Shown piece after piece: positions 1-13,700 of a stretch of DNA of 64,000 nt (its first letter is position 1; each line of letters opens with the position of its first letter). The notes beneath the pieces are model-generated. The model searched no databases, was not told the DNA's origin, and worked only from the letters and a program-made list of their open reading frames with translations. The position numbers and the translations under genes were made by a program. Source of the DNA: Aptenodytes patagonicus (taxonomy: Eukaryota > Chordata > Aves > Sphenisciformes > Spheniscidae); assembly GCF_965638725.1 (NCBI RefSeq), contig NC_134952.1, positions 61,668,065-61,732,064 on the forward strand. Direction: 5' to 3'.

Positions 1-136
1 AACATTCAAGGTCAGGTTGGACGGGGCTCTGAGCAACCTGATGTAGTTGAAGATGTCCCTGCTCACAGCAGGGGGGTTGGACTAGATGGCCTTTAGAGGT
101 CCCTTTCAACCCAAACTATTCTATGATTCTATGATT
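1..136 (+). mobile_element. CR1 LINE 3'-end fragment
   Basis: The segment ends in an octamer-type tail (ATTCTATG repeated, 115-133). It is preceded by the typical CR1 3' untranslated text, in which a GGTTGGACTAGATGGCC stretch is followed by a run like AGAGGTCCCTTTCAACCC. Such 5'-truncated CR1 copies with short octamer tails are the commonest interspersed repeats of birds and are the main reason for calling the window avian. The element continues beyond the left edge, so its full length is unknown. No reverse-transcriptase reading frame is present in the visible part. Confidence 0.93.
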
Positions 137-3100
137 TGTGATAAAACTATCTGATTCTTGAAGAAATCTACCTAAATGACATTTTAACCTTTACAGTGGC
201 ATGTTAAAACCTTTCATGTTGGTATAGGCCTCTTCAGTTACTTGTTTTCTTGCTGCAACTGTCATGGGCAACTCCAGTCTTGGCACTTTTTTTCCCTCCT
301 TCGTATTTGAAGTAAATAGGCTTTTTCCTATTAATGCCTATGATAACGTACCCAGTGGGGAGGGAAAACCCCCCACCTTCTGGAGGACTCTGATATTTCA
401 CATTGAGATTTTTGGAGAAGTAGTATTCAGCATATTAATAGTGATGCTAACTCTTACACTGCTAGGGTTGGATTTGGATTGTCAAGTTCCAGATGTCTTT
501 TAAGTTCACTGCTTAGTTAAAGTTCCTTGACTGGGTTTCCATAACAGTCAGTGAAGAGAAGAAGCCACAGAGAGTGATTTCATCTTAAGTACATATCCAC
601 TTCTGATTTCTTTCACCATCTTATCTAAATGCATAATTACAGTGTGCATCATCATTATTGTCTTTGCTACAGTTGGAAATATCAAGAAGCAGACAGTGAA
701 AATGACTTGCACAGGATCATATTGCCTCCAGGAAGGAGACTTTGCTTGCATAGGCTGGTGCTCTGTCCTATAGCATAATGATCTATATATCTGTCATCTA
801 CGAATTGATCAGGGCTGCCTTCCAGACCAGTTTACAGACCCTTTTGCCCTGGGAAAGACATTGGAACCTGCACATGGTGACCTAAAAAGTACAGTAGTGT
901 TTTGGAAAGGCTCTGATGTGCTGCACACTAGTCACCTCAATGCAGTGAGAGAGCTTTTGCTCTTCCTTACGATGTCCTTTTGCATTTACTCATGTGGGGC
1001 TTTTTTCAAGAGAGAGCTTATTTCCAAGTGTGAGGTGCTGTAGTGTAATCTTTGCCTGCTGAATGACACAACTCTTGAGTCATTGCTCCTAAACTTATGG
1101 TATATATTTTCTACTAAACTTCTGGTCTTTTTCATTGAACTGATTTGTATGGTCAGTAGTAGCTCAAGGCAAGCATTTCAGATCTCTTAGGACCGAAGCA
1201 AAAAAACATTGAAGTGTATTTTTGATCTGAAGTGAGAAAAGCAGGCAAGAATTATTCACAACTCTTTACTGATACTTTTTCTATTACATGGGGCAGTTTC
1301 CTTTTAAGTTATGCCTATTTTCTGGCTAAATCTTTAGTTGTTTTCCTCAGCATACTGTGTCTTTTTCTTAATTTTGATCTTTTTTTTTGATCATATTGCA
1401 TCTTGCTGGTGATCCAGATTAAAATGAACCTTTCACTTAGGCTCTTCAGGAGTATGTTTCAAGATAGAGGTGAAGAATTCCCAAATTGCGTTGTTGTTTT
1501 TCAGATCAGAAAGCAGCTAGGACATCAAAACTTATTAGTAGAGAAGCTTTGTTGCAATTCACAGGGGAAAACAGCTGATGTCTCTATGTTGTGATACCTA
1601 AGTCAAAATTAAGGCCTGAGTCTGCATTTGATTCCACATAGGCTGCAGTTAGAATTGGATTTTATCCAGTCTCCCAAGCTAAAACTGACATGACGCTGCT
1701 TTTGCTTTCATGTAGCACAGAGGTCCCAAAATAGCTGTCTTAAAATTAATCCAGACATGGCTCAGGTGATACAGGAGATAACACAGAAGTGGAAAGCTTC
1801 AGTCTTGCCCAGTGCCTAATTCATCTAAGTCTAGGATGCCAAGCTGGGTTGCAATATCACCATTGTGATATGTTGACACCATCGTCAATACTGCACTTTT
1901 TGTTCTCATCTCTTGAATAGTCCTATTTAATGCTCAGAAATGTCAACTTATGCTGAAATCCAATTTTCTGGTAGGTCCCAGTGATTGAAGTTTGACTCCT
2001 GCTGAGACAGGACAGAGAGCTGTTGTATGTTGGTATTGTTTCAGCCTTTTTGGTGCTCCATACTTTGTGTCCTCATAACTGTCTCCAGGACACAATCTCT
2101 CATGCTGAACATCTGCGTTGGTCCAGGTTTTCACCAAGTGGATAGCCTCCCTCTTAGGTTGGCCTAAATCATGACGTACTTACCACAGTAATTTTCATCT
2201 TTCCTGCAGCACTTCAGCATGTGCAGTCTTGACAGCCTGTACTTCATGTCTCTTTCCAGGGTTCATTTGACATCTATTTTTTCCTCTGTCTCGATGTTTG
2301 ATTAACAGTTTACATAACTGTACTGTGATGCTAATTGCATTATCTATGAGTAATCCAAGACATGCAGACTGACATTCGATTTTCAGTGGTATAGTAACTG
2401 GGGAAGAGATCTGCTTAATCTTCACAAATATTATATTCAGATGCAACATATATTGTCATACATTACCATTGTAATTCGTGCAAGGATAGGCTGGGAAGTT
2501 TCTGAAAGATGGAAAATAATAATCGATTCCTATGAAGTGATGTTGGAGTGCTCGGCAAAGCAGTGCAGGTATGTGGCAGGGACCTGGACTCCCACACTGT
2601 GGAAGGAAACAGAATGAGGCTGACACAGACCAAAGAGGTAACACTGATAACCTGTAAGGAACTGGGAAGACCGTCTCCAGTTCCTGGAGAGGAATCTGGG
2701 TTCAAGGTTTTTAGGGATGGTTCTTGTTCCCAAATGTCTCAGGAGCTCAGTTAGGAGTCCAGAGTGCTGAGCTGAGGTTGGCTTTTGGTCACAGAGCAAG
2801 TGCAAATCCATGCCAGAGAATTCCTCAGAAAACGATTCTTCCAGATGGCTTGTGGGAGATATCTAGGCTATGTTTTGACCTTATCTTTCAGGCTCTGTTG
2901 CTGCTCACCATGGCAATGGGAATGTAAGTGGGGAAATGCTGGTTGTAAATAAACACTGATACCTTTGATTCAACTGCATCACCAGACAAATGGCTAAGTC
3001 TCTGAAGCACAGAACTGTGGGTCTGGGGAGGGAGGCAGAACAGTCAGAAGTGTATGGGGAGACAGAAAGCCAGATAGCAACACCTGCCTAAGGTCAGAGA

Positions 3101-6100
3101 GAAGGGCTAAGCTTTGTAAGATGAAGGTATGTAGGGATGTGTCTTTTCTGATACTTGGGTTTTTTTCCTCCCTTGGCTTACTAAGTTTCTGTGAACAAAT
3201 AAAAGATGTTCTCTTTCTGATGTAGCTTGGCTGAGTCACTCCATTTCATAACAGTCACAAGCACCCAGAAAATTTGTTGTAGCTGGATTCAGGCCCATTG
3301 GGATTTGCTGAGATAAATATACTTGGTGGAAAGAGGGGTGTTAAGAGCTTCCTAACCCAGCCTGCCCTTGGGAAGAGCAAAAGCGGAGTGTCCCTTGCTG
3401 ATAGAGGCTGCACAGGGAAAATAGGAGATTCGCTTGAGTAAGGCTTCCAGTCCACTCCTCACTCCTTCATGAGAAGAGGTGTGGTCTGGTCCAGGCCCTG
3501 TTGTGCTTTCTAAGGCTCTCTTGATGTTCTCTGCAGATACGTACATCTTGAACACGTAGGGGGTTTTTGGTTTTTTTCCCCAAACACATTTCAGAATGCA
3601 GGCCAGCTGCTACAGCTCCTTCCCTTCAGCAAAACCGCTTCAAACCATGTTGAGGTTTTGTGGCTCTTTGTAGCTGCAAACCTACTTGCAGCCCATTTCT
3701 TCACATTGCATGGTTATTTTAGCAACAACATGATTCGAAGTGGTTCCCACAAATGCCCTCATCTTTTGTTTGCACTTGTTTACTCCTCACTTCTTCCTTC
3801 TAAACATGTTTTTCCATCCCTTCAGCAAAGCAAATGGAGTTGTGTGTCCCCAACTCGGGTATATCAGTGCTAATGGCCAGACTGGAGGAATGCTTGAGGA
3901 CAGCACAATCTACAATTTAACCCAGTTCCTTCTGTTTCCTAGAATGAAGGTTTCGGGTTGGAGCATGTGGTTTGTGTTTTCACAAGTGTATGGCTTGTTT
4001 GCATGCATGCAGTCTGAGTGTTCAGCACCTGAAAATCAGAGCCTGTAAACAGCCTGCCACATTAGGAAATCTAGGCTGTGCTGCTTGTTTACTTTGAATA
4101 TAAATGTCATCTTGGCAGGCAATACATCTCTCCTCTTGCATACACAAAGATTGTCATTTGATTGCTGAGCTTAAATGGCATAGGCTTGGTAATGAATTTT
4201 AAAGTTTGTGTTTCTGTTCTTCAGTGACCGTGCGCACGTGATGCAAAGGCGCAAAGCAAGTTGGTGTTCTTTGAAGCTGCTTTCAGATGTTCTGTTACAG
4301 TGTACGTGTTAATCTAATCAGAGGGATTTGACATTTTGAGATTGAATAGATGAATTAAGGAGGAAAAAAAATGGTTTAAAATAACCTTTTTGATTAAGTT
4401 AGGGCATGGACTGGTCTAAATAATGGCTCCTGGCTGTGGCATCTTGTCAGATGATCTACTTGCAATGTTCATTAATAGCAGTTACTGCTACTGTACTGAT
4501 GTTTTGGACTGTAACAATACTTACAAAGAATCAGTGCCAGAAAAACAGATTGAGATTCAGCAGTTAATACTGTTCTAAGCCTTGGAAAGAACCTCAATAA
4601 TTTTTTCCTTTAAAATGAAACTAAAACTTCCACCATAAATCATTATGACATGAGTAATAATTTAATTTTTCCATTTAGCTCATACATAGATACTCTCTGG
4701 ATTTTTTCTTCCAAGTGATTTGGGAAATAAGACAAATCCAAAGTATCCTGATGCCTGATTAGATTGATGGCATTCCAGAATAAATGGGAAAAGTTACTCA
4801 GAAAGTGTCTGTTTACAGGAAAAAAGTAGCAAAGGGTAACTAAATGTATCTAGCTGTAAGGCTCTGAAAATAGTTTTCATGTTGTGTCTGCTGTGCCTTT
4901 GAAATCTACCTAGGAGGCATAAAATCAGAGGGGTGAAAAGGTTTGCTTTCCATCACTACAGCTGACTGTTGTTTTCAGTAGGAAATTATAATTTGTAAAT
5001 TCTTTCTCATTTGATTTATCAGAGTTACTGAAGTCATCTGTGTGACTTCTCATGTTATCTGATGAGTGTTAATAAGCTGTAGTGTCTGTGTTCTTGATGT
5101 TATGTTTCTTTGAATGGTGGGACAGAGGTGCTTTGTCCAGCATATTTTATCTACGGCACAGGGAAGTGTGCCTTTATGGTTTTCTGTTACAGTAGAACCT
5201 GTTACAAATGTTCCTCTTCTAGTATCGTGTCATCATTACCTTGACTCCTTGGGGAACTTCCTCTTTCCAAAGGAAAAAATTTCCAGTGACCATCCCAGTA
5301 ATATCCTTTTTGTGGGATGATTTGTTTTTTGTTACATGTTTCCATGTCTCTCTTTAATGAAATGCAAATTCTAGCTCTGCTTTCACAGTACACCAGCTCC
5401 TTTTAGCAAGTCCTTTGTTTCAAGTAGCCTGACTGTGCAGTGTTTTAGTTGTTTGAGAAACCTCATCTAGTTACATCATTGCTACATTGTTGAAAAAACT
5501 GGTGTGTCCTGTAGAAAGCTTTCTCAGCGTTCCCAGTGATGCATACAGCGTTTCCCAGCTGAGCTTGAACAGGTGTTTATAACACCAGGAAATGGGCATG
5601 CTGGGGTCTTTAAAATCACATGCTTTTGGTGTAGAAAGTTTTTAAACTGAACAAGCTGCGCTGTCTTCCGTGGGTATGGTAGAAGCATTTTCTGGTCATT
5701 TTGTGATTTTTTTGACAGCTTTGCAGGCTGAAATGGATGAAGCCTGAGAACCAACCTGTCTAATGAGTATAGCCCGCATTCTGCGGCGTTGTGCCAAAGT
5801 GTGGATTTGGGCTGAGGGAGGGCTGTGTTTTGCCGGTGCTTCGGAGCATAAGCAGTTGAACTTTGTTTATATCTTTGCAGGCCATAAAGTTTGCTGCTAA
5901 GAAATGCTCTATTGCGTGAGCCTCTAGTGGAGCATGTTCTCAGGGAACGACTCTTAGCTTGAATTACTCTGGAAAAGGAGGCTGCCTGAAAGCAAGTCTT
6001 CCTACCCATTACAGTGAGTTGTCTTTACTTTTGCCTCCCTTTGGCTGGATATTAGGGACCCATATCTAAAGGGACCTCCATGTGCAGTTCAGCATCTGAG

Positions 6101-6559
6101 GAAGCTGCTTCTCAGCTGCTCCTCTTGTCTCCCTTTAGACTGCGAATCCTTTTTTTTCCTGTAATGATGGATATAGAACGGCCCATCCTATAACTGCAAC
6201 CTGGGTTTTTTGTCTGTAGCTGTACTCCTTAAACCACAGTTTCCCACTTGTAAAGGAGAATGTGCTTGGAGGGAGTGAATTTCATGGGGCATCTCATCTG
6301 GAAGTCGAGAAGGAGTGGGTAGAGCCTCCACCCAGCAAAAGGTGCACGCATCAAAATAGTGATCCTGAGGGCGTGCACTTCTTAAAAGAAGGAAATGCAA
6401 AATGATGCTGTAAGATCCTGACCAAGGCATTTGCCTCACACCTGCTCCTCAAATTCCTTCTCTCTGCCCCTGTGTGACAGATTCATGTGAAATTCCGGAT
6501 CTGCCAACAGCTGAGGAACCTCGCTGTGTAGCTGCAATATGTGCACAGTATTTAGTTTT

Positions 6560-6766
6560 CATCTTGTAGAGGTTGCTGGTCTTCTTGGAGAGGAGGTTGG
6601 AATGGTCATCCTTGCATGGGTCCACCTTGTGCACAAAGAGGGAGCAGAACAAGCTGCCCTCAGCATCCCTCAAGTACCCCTGCGCTCCGCCAGGGGTCCC
6701 GCCGCCACCGCCCCACTGCAGCCACCGCAACACCGTGCTCCCACTCGCCTGGTGGGATGCCGCCAT
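6560..6766 (-). pseudogene. NIPSNAP1-like 5' fragment (probable processed copy)
   Basis: Read on the minus strand from the ATG at 6766, about 69 codons resemble the N-terminal part of NIPSNAP1, a mitochondrial matrix protein. There is a short basic, Gly-rich leader, then a stretch containing SLFVHKVDP, followed by HSNLLSKK and TSNLYK. In the family the last part reads KKETSNLYK; here one codon (Glu) is missing in frame. Homology stops right after LYK-M near 6560, where unrelated sequence follows. The fragment appears to cross exon junctions of the parent without introns, which suggests a retrocopy truncated at its 3' side. It is GC-rich within an AT-leaning region, as expected of a foreign insert. 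A duplicated genomic piece or a chimeric exon is possible. There is no sign that it is translated today. Confidence 0.65.
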
Positions 6767-9700
6767 CTTTCCCTGCAGCGGGCAAGGCATTTTAGGCTCC
6801 TAATTTTGAAGGCTAAGACAAGATTCCGGAGGAGTCCTAATTTCAAGGTATTTACCGTTTCTCACTCTTTTTCCTCTGGGCTGGAGCCATCGTTTGTACC
6901 AAATTTAAAGTTTCTGGGCTGATTGCCAGCACTAATATGTCATTTCAGTAGACCAGCCAGGCTGGTTCTGCCAGGACCTCTGAAATGGCCTGTGCATCTG
7001 TTAGGGAGAATGAAGAAGCTATGGGCCACTATCTGGTATTTGATGCCTTGCTGTTGCAATAGGTTCATTGGGCGCTCAACTGGACCTGACTTCGGCTGTG
7101 CAAAGTGTTGAACAGTAAGGAACATCATTGTTCTGGAGAGGTTTACTGTGTAGAGATACAAAATGGGTAGAAAGAAGACCTAAAGAGCGCTCAAAGAGTG
7201 CTAGGAATCTGCGTAGCTTTCATCTGGAGCAGACCCCACTGCTTGGCAGCCTGGCCGTTCTGAAGGGAATGCAGTGAGACCCCACGTGGAGCAGTTGGCT
7301 CTGACATCATTGATAATGATGGCAATATTTGCTAGTCGATGTTGGGACGAAATGGCTTTATTTATTTAACCATCTGTTTGCAATAGATTCTCACCATCTT
7401 TTTATTTTATCCACAGATTACTTTTATATCCATATGCCACATTTTGCTCTTCTAACAGCTTCTCAAAGGATTGCTATTTTTAGACCTGTAATAATGGATG
7501 TATGCATGACTCCTCAGCTAGCAAGCAACTTCTTAACTCAGATTGGTGTCTGGTTCTTGCATTTCTTGTATTTCGAGTCAACTATACATTTTGAGGTAGA
7601 ATATCTGGGATAAAGCAGAAGCAGGTGTATAAAACCAAAAGGGAGGTCAAGAACATCTGGTTTTTGTTGTATTCTTTCCCTTTTCTGCTGAGTGCATCTT
7701 GAGTGTGTTGGACTTACTGGAGACGTACTGTACTGTTGCACTGCCCAGGTTATGTGATGTCCAGTAATCCCGTACAAGTGGCTGAAGTCAGAAATAAAAT
7801 GAATAAACAGTAGGACACTGGATTAGTCTTACAGGAGGCAAATCAGCGTGTCAGTCGTTATCAGGAGGTTTCCCACTTCCTGGCACGTTCCCTCCGTTGA
7901 GCTGTGGTCTTCTGCAGTAATGAATACACTGTAATTATGTAAAATAAGTTAGTTGGCTTAGTGAAATGATGATTACGCATAGCTCTTCAGTGAAATAATT
8001 GTGTGGAATGGGTGGTCTGGGAGAGCGTTTGCCCCAGCCATCCGTAGGCATCTGACAGACTAGATGGTTAAGTTAGCCAGGTAAATTCCCTGGGTTCCCA
8101 GCAGGAATGTGTTTCATGCTGTGTGTAGATGGAGTCGGGGAGATAATTCAGTAGTTAAGTGCAGGAGCCTGACCTTAGGTAATGTAAGTAGATCTCTCAG
8201 CATGTGTGTCTCTTAGAGTAAACAAAGTAGAGTTCTGCCTATGACTGTATCCTTGTCCCAGTGGGGTTATCTATAAGATAATTATGTTCTTTGAATTTTC
8301 CAGTTATTTTTGAGGGAATACACTTTTCTTTGTCCTTTTTGACTGCAACTTAATAGAATGAGCTGAAGTACTAATCAAGAAGAGTAGCTGTCAGAAATGG
8401 TTGTCCTCTTTCAGAAGTGGCTAAAAACAGTACCTAAACAGCTAGAAGTGTGTGGCTTCTCTGACAAGGGAGGAGATGGAAGAATACCAATTTTGAAGCA
8501 GTGGAAGGTCAAAACAGTGTTAAAAATCCAGAGGAGTAATGAAGAAATGTAACATTTCCCAAATAGGAGAATTTTCTTGTGCATGTCTGTTCTAAAATAC
8601 AAACTTATGCTTAGGGAATATGTTGATCATCAAAATTACAAAGGTTAGCACTTGGTATCCTCTGTGAGAGGCAATGTAGACCATTAAATGGATGGCTGAT
8701 CTGATCTGCTCTGTCAAGCAGCTTCTCTTACCTATATTTTCCTTTAAAAACACAGGGATTTCCCTCAACTCCAATTTTACTGATGAGGTTTTTTTCATGC
8801 TTTCAATGCAAAGTCAAGCCCAGTTTGTTGTCAAGGGTACGTACCAGAGGAGAGAATCAAACCACCACAATCCCCTGTGCATGGTCTTACCTAGTGCTTA
8901 AAAATTCTCTTTCTGTGGGGGTTTTGTTTAAACCAGGTACGAGTTGCCTTTTTTAACTTGCTCCATGCTGACACCATTTGCTCCATTTCATTCTTTCCTA
9001 TAGGATCTTTCAGCTGGTGTTTTCCAACTAACATGTTCCACCAACAGTTGCTTTCCTTCTTCTTTTAGGCAAGAAAGTGTTAAATTCTCTTGTCATTTGT
9101 TCTTAAGATGCCAGTCCTGGAAAACTCTGCCTGTTAAATTGACTGCAGCTAGGAAAAGGAGATGCTTTCCCATCAGTAGGAGAACGGTTATTCTTTTAGG
9201 GACCATTGAAATACTTGTAGTGAGACATTTCGTTGCTGTTTCTAATAGCCCTTGTTGAACTAATTCTGTGGTATTAGAACAATATACAGAAGGAAGCTGG
9301 TGAAGGTGTAATGATAAGAGAAACACAGGTCTTGCCCAGTTTATGTGGAATTCTTCAGGTATTTCATTAGTGTGACAGGATTTCTGTCTCTGATGTGTGA
9401 GATTGCAGAAACTTTGTTCATATCTACTCCTCAGCTGAGTGTTACAGCTTATTAACAATGAAATCAATAGGAGTAATCAGTTATCAGTGTAAGGACTTTG
9501 AATCTTTAGACCTGTAATCCAGAATGCATTACACGATTATAGTAAACCCTTCAGAGTAGTTAATGGGATAATGTACACTTGTAAGAGACTACAGAAAACA
9601 GCCACATTTCCTTTTCCACGGGTTAGAAAACAGGCAGACTGGACTTGGCTTGGGGGTGGGAATATCTTCCGCTGAGTTAAACTGCCACGGTTCTCACTGA

Positions 9701-10605
9701 AAATGGTATGATTTTAATATTCTACAGAAAACTGTATTAAAAGGAGGGGAAGGGAGAAATCTGTAAAGGCACAGCAGCAATTTCTTCTTTTTATTTCATT
9801 AGGTTGCGTAGCTGTGCCAGCACATGTTCTAGCCAATCCTTGTTAAAATAAAAAATAATGCTATCATTTGCAGGCAGGTTTCCATATGAACAGAAACAAA
9901 GACTCAGTAGCACGAAGCTTCATCTCATAAGGAAATCTCTTTTCTTCAAATATTCTGGTAGGTTATGAGAATTATGCTTCTTTTTTTCTATTCCTGTTTT
10001 CTGAAAAGCTTTATAAATGCACCTAATTTCAGGAAACGGTTTTCTTTAAAAAGATGAACTATCCTTAAAAAAAAAAAAAAGTTGGGTTTGCATCAACTTT
10101 GATACACGACTTGTTAAATCAAACCAAGCCAGATACATTTGTGGTACAATGAGAAAAAAAAAAAGTTATAGTGTAAGTTCATATTGTGTGTGTTATTTCA
10201 TAACTGCATGAAACGTGCTTTGCTTCTGATTGAAGCCTGAAGTTGTTGTTTTAAGAGATAGGCTCTTTGGAACCTTTCAGGAAATACTGACCTGTCTGCG
10301 GGGTGTACTTCTCCTGTGTAACAAAAGGGGGAAAAAAAAGATAGCTTTTACTGGCAAGGGAAACTGGCTTTACTTATGTCATCAATCAGCTCTATGTTAG
10401 AGAACCAGGATGCCTCTTGTGTGAACTGTTAACATTTAACACATTTCTAGCTGAATGGCTGTTTTTTAAGAGCTATTGACAAATATGCAATAACTGCAAT
10501 TAAAATCTCCGTAATAAACTACAGTTTTAATCCCAGATACCAATAGAGCTCAATGAGGGAACGGAAATTTCTTGATGACCAATGAGAACTGAAATTATCT
10601 TTATG

Positions 10606-10650
10606 GCTGTAAATTAGTATATCAGACAGCTGTAAATTAGTATATCAGAC
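10606..10650. repeat. Two-copy tandem duplication, 23 bp period
   Basis: A 22-base unit starting GCTGTAAATTAG occurs twice without mismatch at 10606-10627 and 10629-10650, separated by a single A. The identity suggests a recent duplication. Confidence 0.9.
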
Positions 10651-10671
10651 TACTTGTTTGAATTGAGGTAT

Positions 10672-10720
10672 TTGAAAATGGGATCTATGCTTTCAATTTC
10701 CTTATAGATCCCATTTTCAA
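10672..10720. repeat. Perfect 17-bp inverted repeat (hairpin), 15-nt loop
   Basis: The arm 10672-10688 (TTGAAAATGGGATCTAT) is matched exactly by its reverse complement at 10704-10720, with 15 nt between them. It lies 21 bp after the tandem duplication at 10606-10650. The stem is shorter than that of a typical miRNA precursor, and the flanks do not extend it convincingly. Confidence 0.9.
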
Positions 10721-13700
10721 TATGATTTGAGGATCAGAGATGAAATCTTAGAAACCGAAGTAACTGTGAGCAGGTGTGTCATTAACACTTGAAAACGTGG
10801 CTTGGATTACTTAACCAAAGGATATAGAAATGTGATGACATTTTTCATGAAATTAAAAAAAATATTTTTTCTTATAGCCATTTGACCAAAAGCAATGTTT
10901 TCTGTGGGCCAGTGTGCATTCTGGCATTTTCAAAGAAACGCACAAAACCTGACATGAAGTGGAAAGCTGAAGCACTGTGATTTGTTAAGTTAAAACAAAG
11001 TAGACATTCTCAACCTATTGAAATATTTTATTTAAAAATAAATCCGTGTAAGTGATAGAGTATCATACAAAGATAAACATCTTCATTCTGTTGAAATCAA
11101 TTGACCTAAGTAAAACTTTGTAGATAGCTGTGTTTTGCAAGATAGTTCTTTACTTTTTGGTTGTCTTCAGGTTTTTTTTTCAATTCTTTTTTGGAAGAAG
11201 AATTTCGTGGTCAAGTAGACAGACCGTACAATATTAAATATAGAAAGCCTTCCTTTCTTTTTCCCCTCTGCCTGGACCTTTTCTGCAGAGTCTTTGCTGT
11301 GATTTATCTTTTCAAGTTCCCATAATAAAGAATTGGCTGGTTTAATGATGAAGGTGAAGTCAGTAAGATTCAAATATTATGTGAGCCTCAAATAAAAAAA
11401 TGAAAAAGGTATTTGGAAACTTTCTCTAGAAAGAGAAAAATTGTTTTACTGAAACAACTGAAAAAGCTCGGGCTTTTCAAAGAATTGCTGGGAGACTCTT
11501 TTCTGATATATCAAGGAAATGCTAGTCTTAGACCAAAACCACATATCAAAACAGTAGCGATGAACTAAATGGGACTCTGTGGCACGTGTTGTTTCATAGT
11601 AAGCGCTAACCTGGAGGAGGAAGGAAATGGGGGCTGGGCCAGGGGACTGGCCTCTTCCTGTCGATCAGTACTGACCAGACTGATAGGGAAATGCAGATCA
11701 GCAGAGCTTGGGGGTTGGTATGTGAGCTATGGGAGCTGTTAATGCTGCACGTTTTAGATCTGTGTGTGGAGCTTGGGTAACCTGTCTCAATACTGAACTG
11801 GGTTGCAGTTATTTTCTGGCTTCCTGGTTATTAGTTTGTAGTCTGAAACTTGATTTTCTTTTGTAATGTAAACCATAGCTGAACAGTAGTCTTGGCCAGC
11901 AATATTAGTCCCTATCCTGATAATTCTTGCTCAGCCTAGATAACATACCAAACCCTTCATACCTTGTCTACCAAGATGTTTTTTCTCTTGTCCCCTTTAC
12001 TCTTAATTATTTTATTTGAAGCACTGTCTTGATAACACACTACCCAGCAAATTTCATTTGAAGTACAGGGAGCACAAAATTTAGGGCTCTGCATTACCAT
12101 GAGAATATAACATTAGACTTGTGGGAGCCAGATGTCTCTCCTCAGTTCCCACATGCTGGACTCAGGAGGGAGGAAACCTCTGCTGTCAACTCTGCTGGAG
12201 TTAATGAAGTTCAAGTCCACCATCTAGCTTGGTACAGGGGATTCTAGCTGTACCAGGGGATTTCTGGCAAGGAGAGGAGGAGGGAATCTCTGGGTCAGAC
12301 TGCATTGTTCAGGCATCTTAAAACTATATTGCTACCTTACAAGGACTTTGATAGGATAGGGACCTTAAGTCACTGTTACTATACTTTATCACCTAACAGC
12401 TTTTCTCAAAGCAGTGAACTTTCATTGCACTTTGCAGGTGCAGCTGAAAGGCTGGTCTGATGGGAGCTAAACATATGAGTGCTTATATAGCCCTGACTAA
12501 AGCAGTCCTAGATAAATACTGTGACATGCACAAACTGCTTTCTACTCTGCAGCTCAGCCTAGCTAGGTTTTCCTGTTTCTGAACACAACTTAGTCATGCA
12601 TGTTTGTGCATTTTTATCAATGGATAAATTACTCTCTTGCTTAATTAGATACATGCTAGACCCTTCACTGATTCATAGCCTATGTCACAGGTCCGTGTGC
12701 ATGCACTGGGCTCCAGATTTCATCGAAAGTCTGGCTGTGGTACTGTGTGATGTACATCTGGCAGAATCCTTAGGGCTCCTGGCGTAAAGTGGCATTAGTA
12801 TGTGCTTTGTACAAAAAATATTTTAAGTAACAATCATGAAGAGATGGGTCTAAACCCACAAGCATTCGTAGTGTATCCCTACATGGGTGTAGATCCCTTC
12901 ATTTTTACAGGCCTTGCTGCTGCTGACCTGAGCTATTTTTGTAGCTGGTCATCTCTGTTCTTAAAAGGAATGACTGTTCATTCCTGTGGTGGCAGTCAGT
13001 TTTCTTTTGCTTGTGTAAATCACTGAGTGTGTGTGTATAAACATTTCGAAGTGAAGTAACAGCATTTTTTCCCAGGTCCAGACTTAAATGGATAAGCAAA
13101 ATTTATCCTATTACTTGTTTTAATCAGGAAATTCTAAAGGATTTTGTGTTCTATCCATCTTATTATGCTGACTCTCTGAGCCATTTCATATGCTGGTATA
13201 GCTTGATGTTATGTTAAAACTGAGTTTAGCCTTTCTGGAAGCGCTCTATATGCAGACCAGTTGCTGAATTAGATCTTAAAATGAAGTAAATTATCTTTTA
13301 GCTGTTCCCTGGCTGTAGCTTGTCCTTGTTTTGCTAGCTAGTTTCCTGCAAAAAGAAACCGTTCTCAGTTAGCATGCTGCTATCCTTGATGTTGTATAGG
13401 GCTATTGCAGTGTCATGTGATCGGAGTAAAATGCTCCTCTCTGACACATCTACAAAACTGAGACGGCGCTTACCTAAATGAAATTAAATTAAAGGTCATG
13501 TTCACAAGGTGCCAGTCTTCCAGCTAAGTTGTCCATCTCAGCTGTCCAGCCCAACCATTAATTTTTAGGACTGGCAACTATGATGGATTGTTAACTTGCT
13601 CTTAAAAGACTAGGCTGAACTCCAGGTCAACTCAAATGCATATTTTTCATCTCCATTTTAGCAAAGTTCAAAACAGTTTTGGAGCAACCAAATTCCTAAA

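Noticed and set aside
5524-6009. 161-codon minus-strand frame
   Set aside because: No motif, signal or family resemblance. One frame of this length can occur by chance in 64 kb; no splice or codon support was seen.
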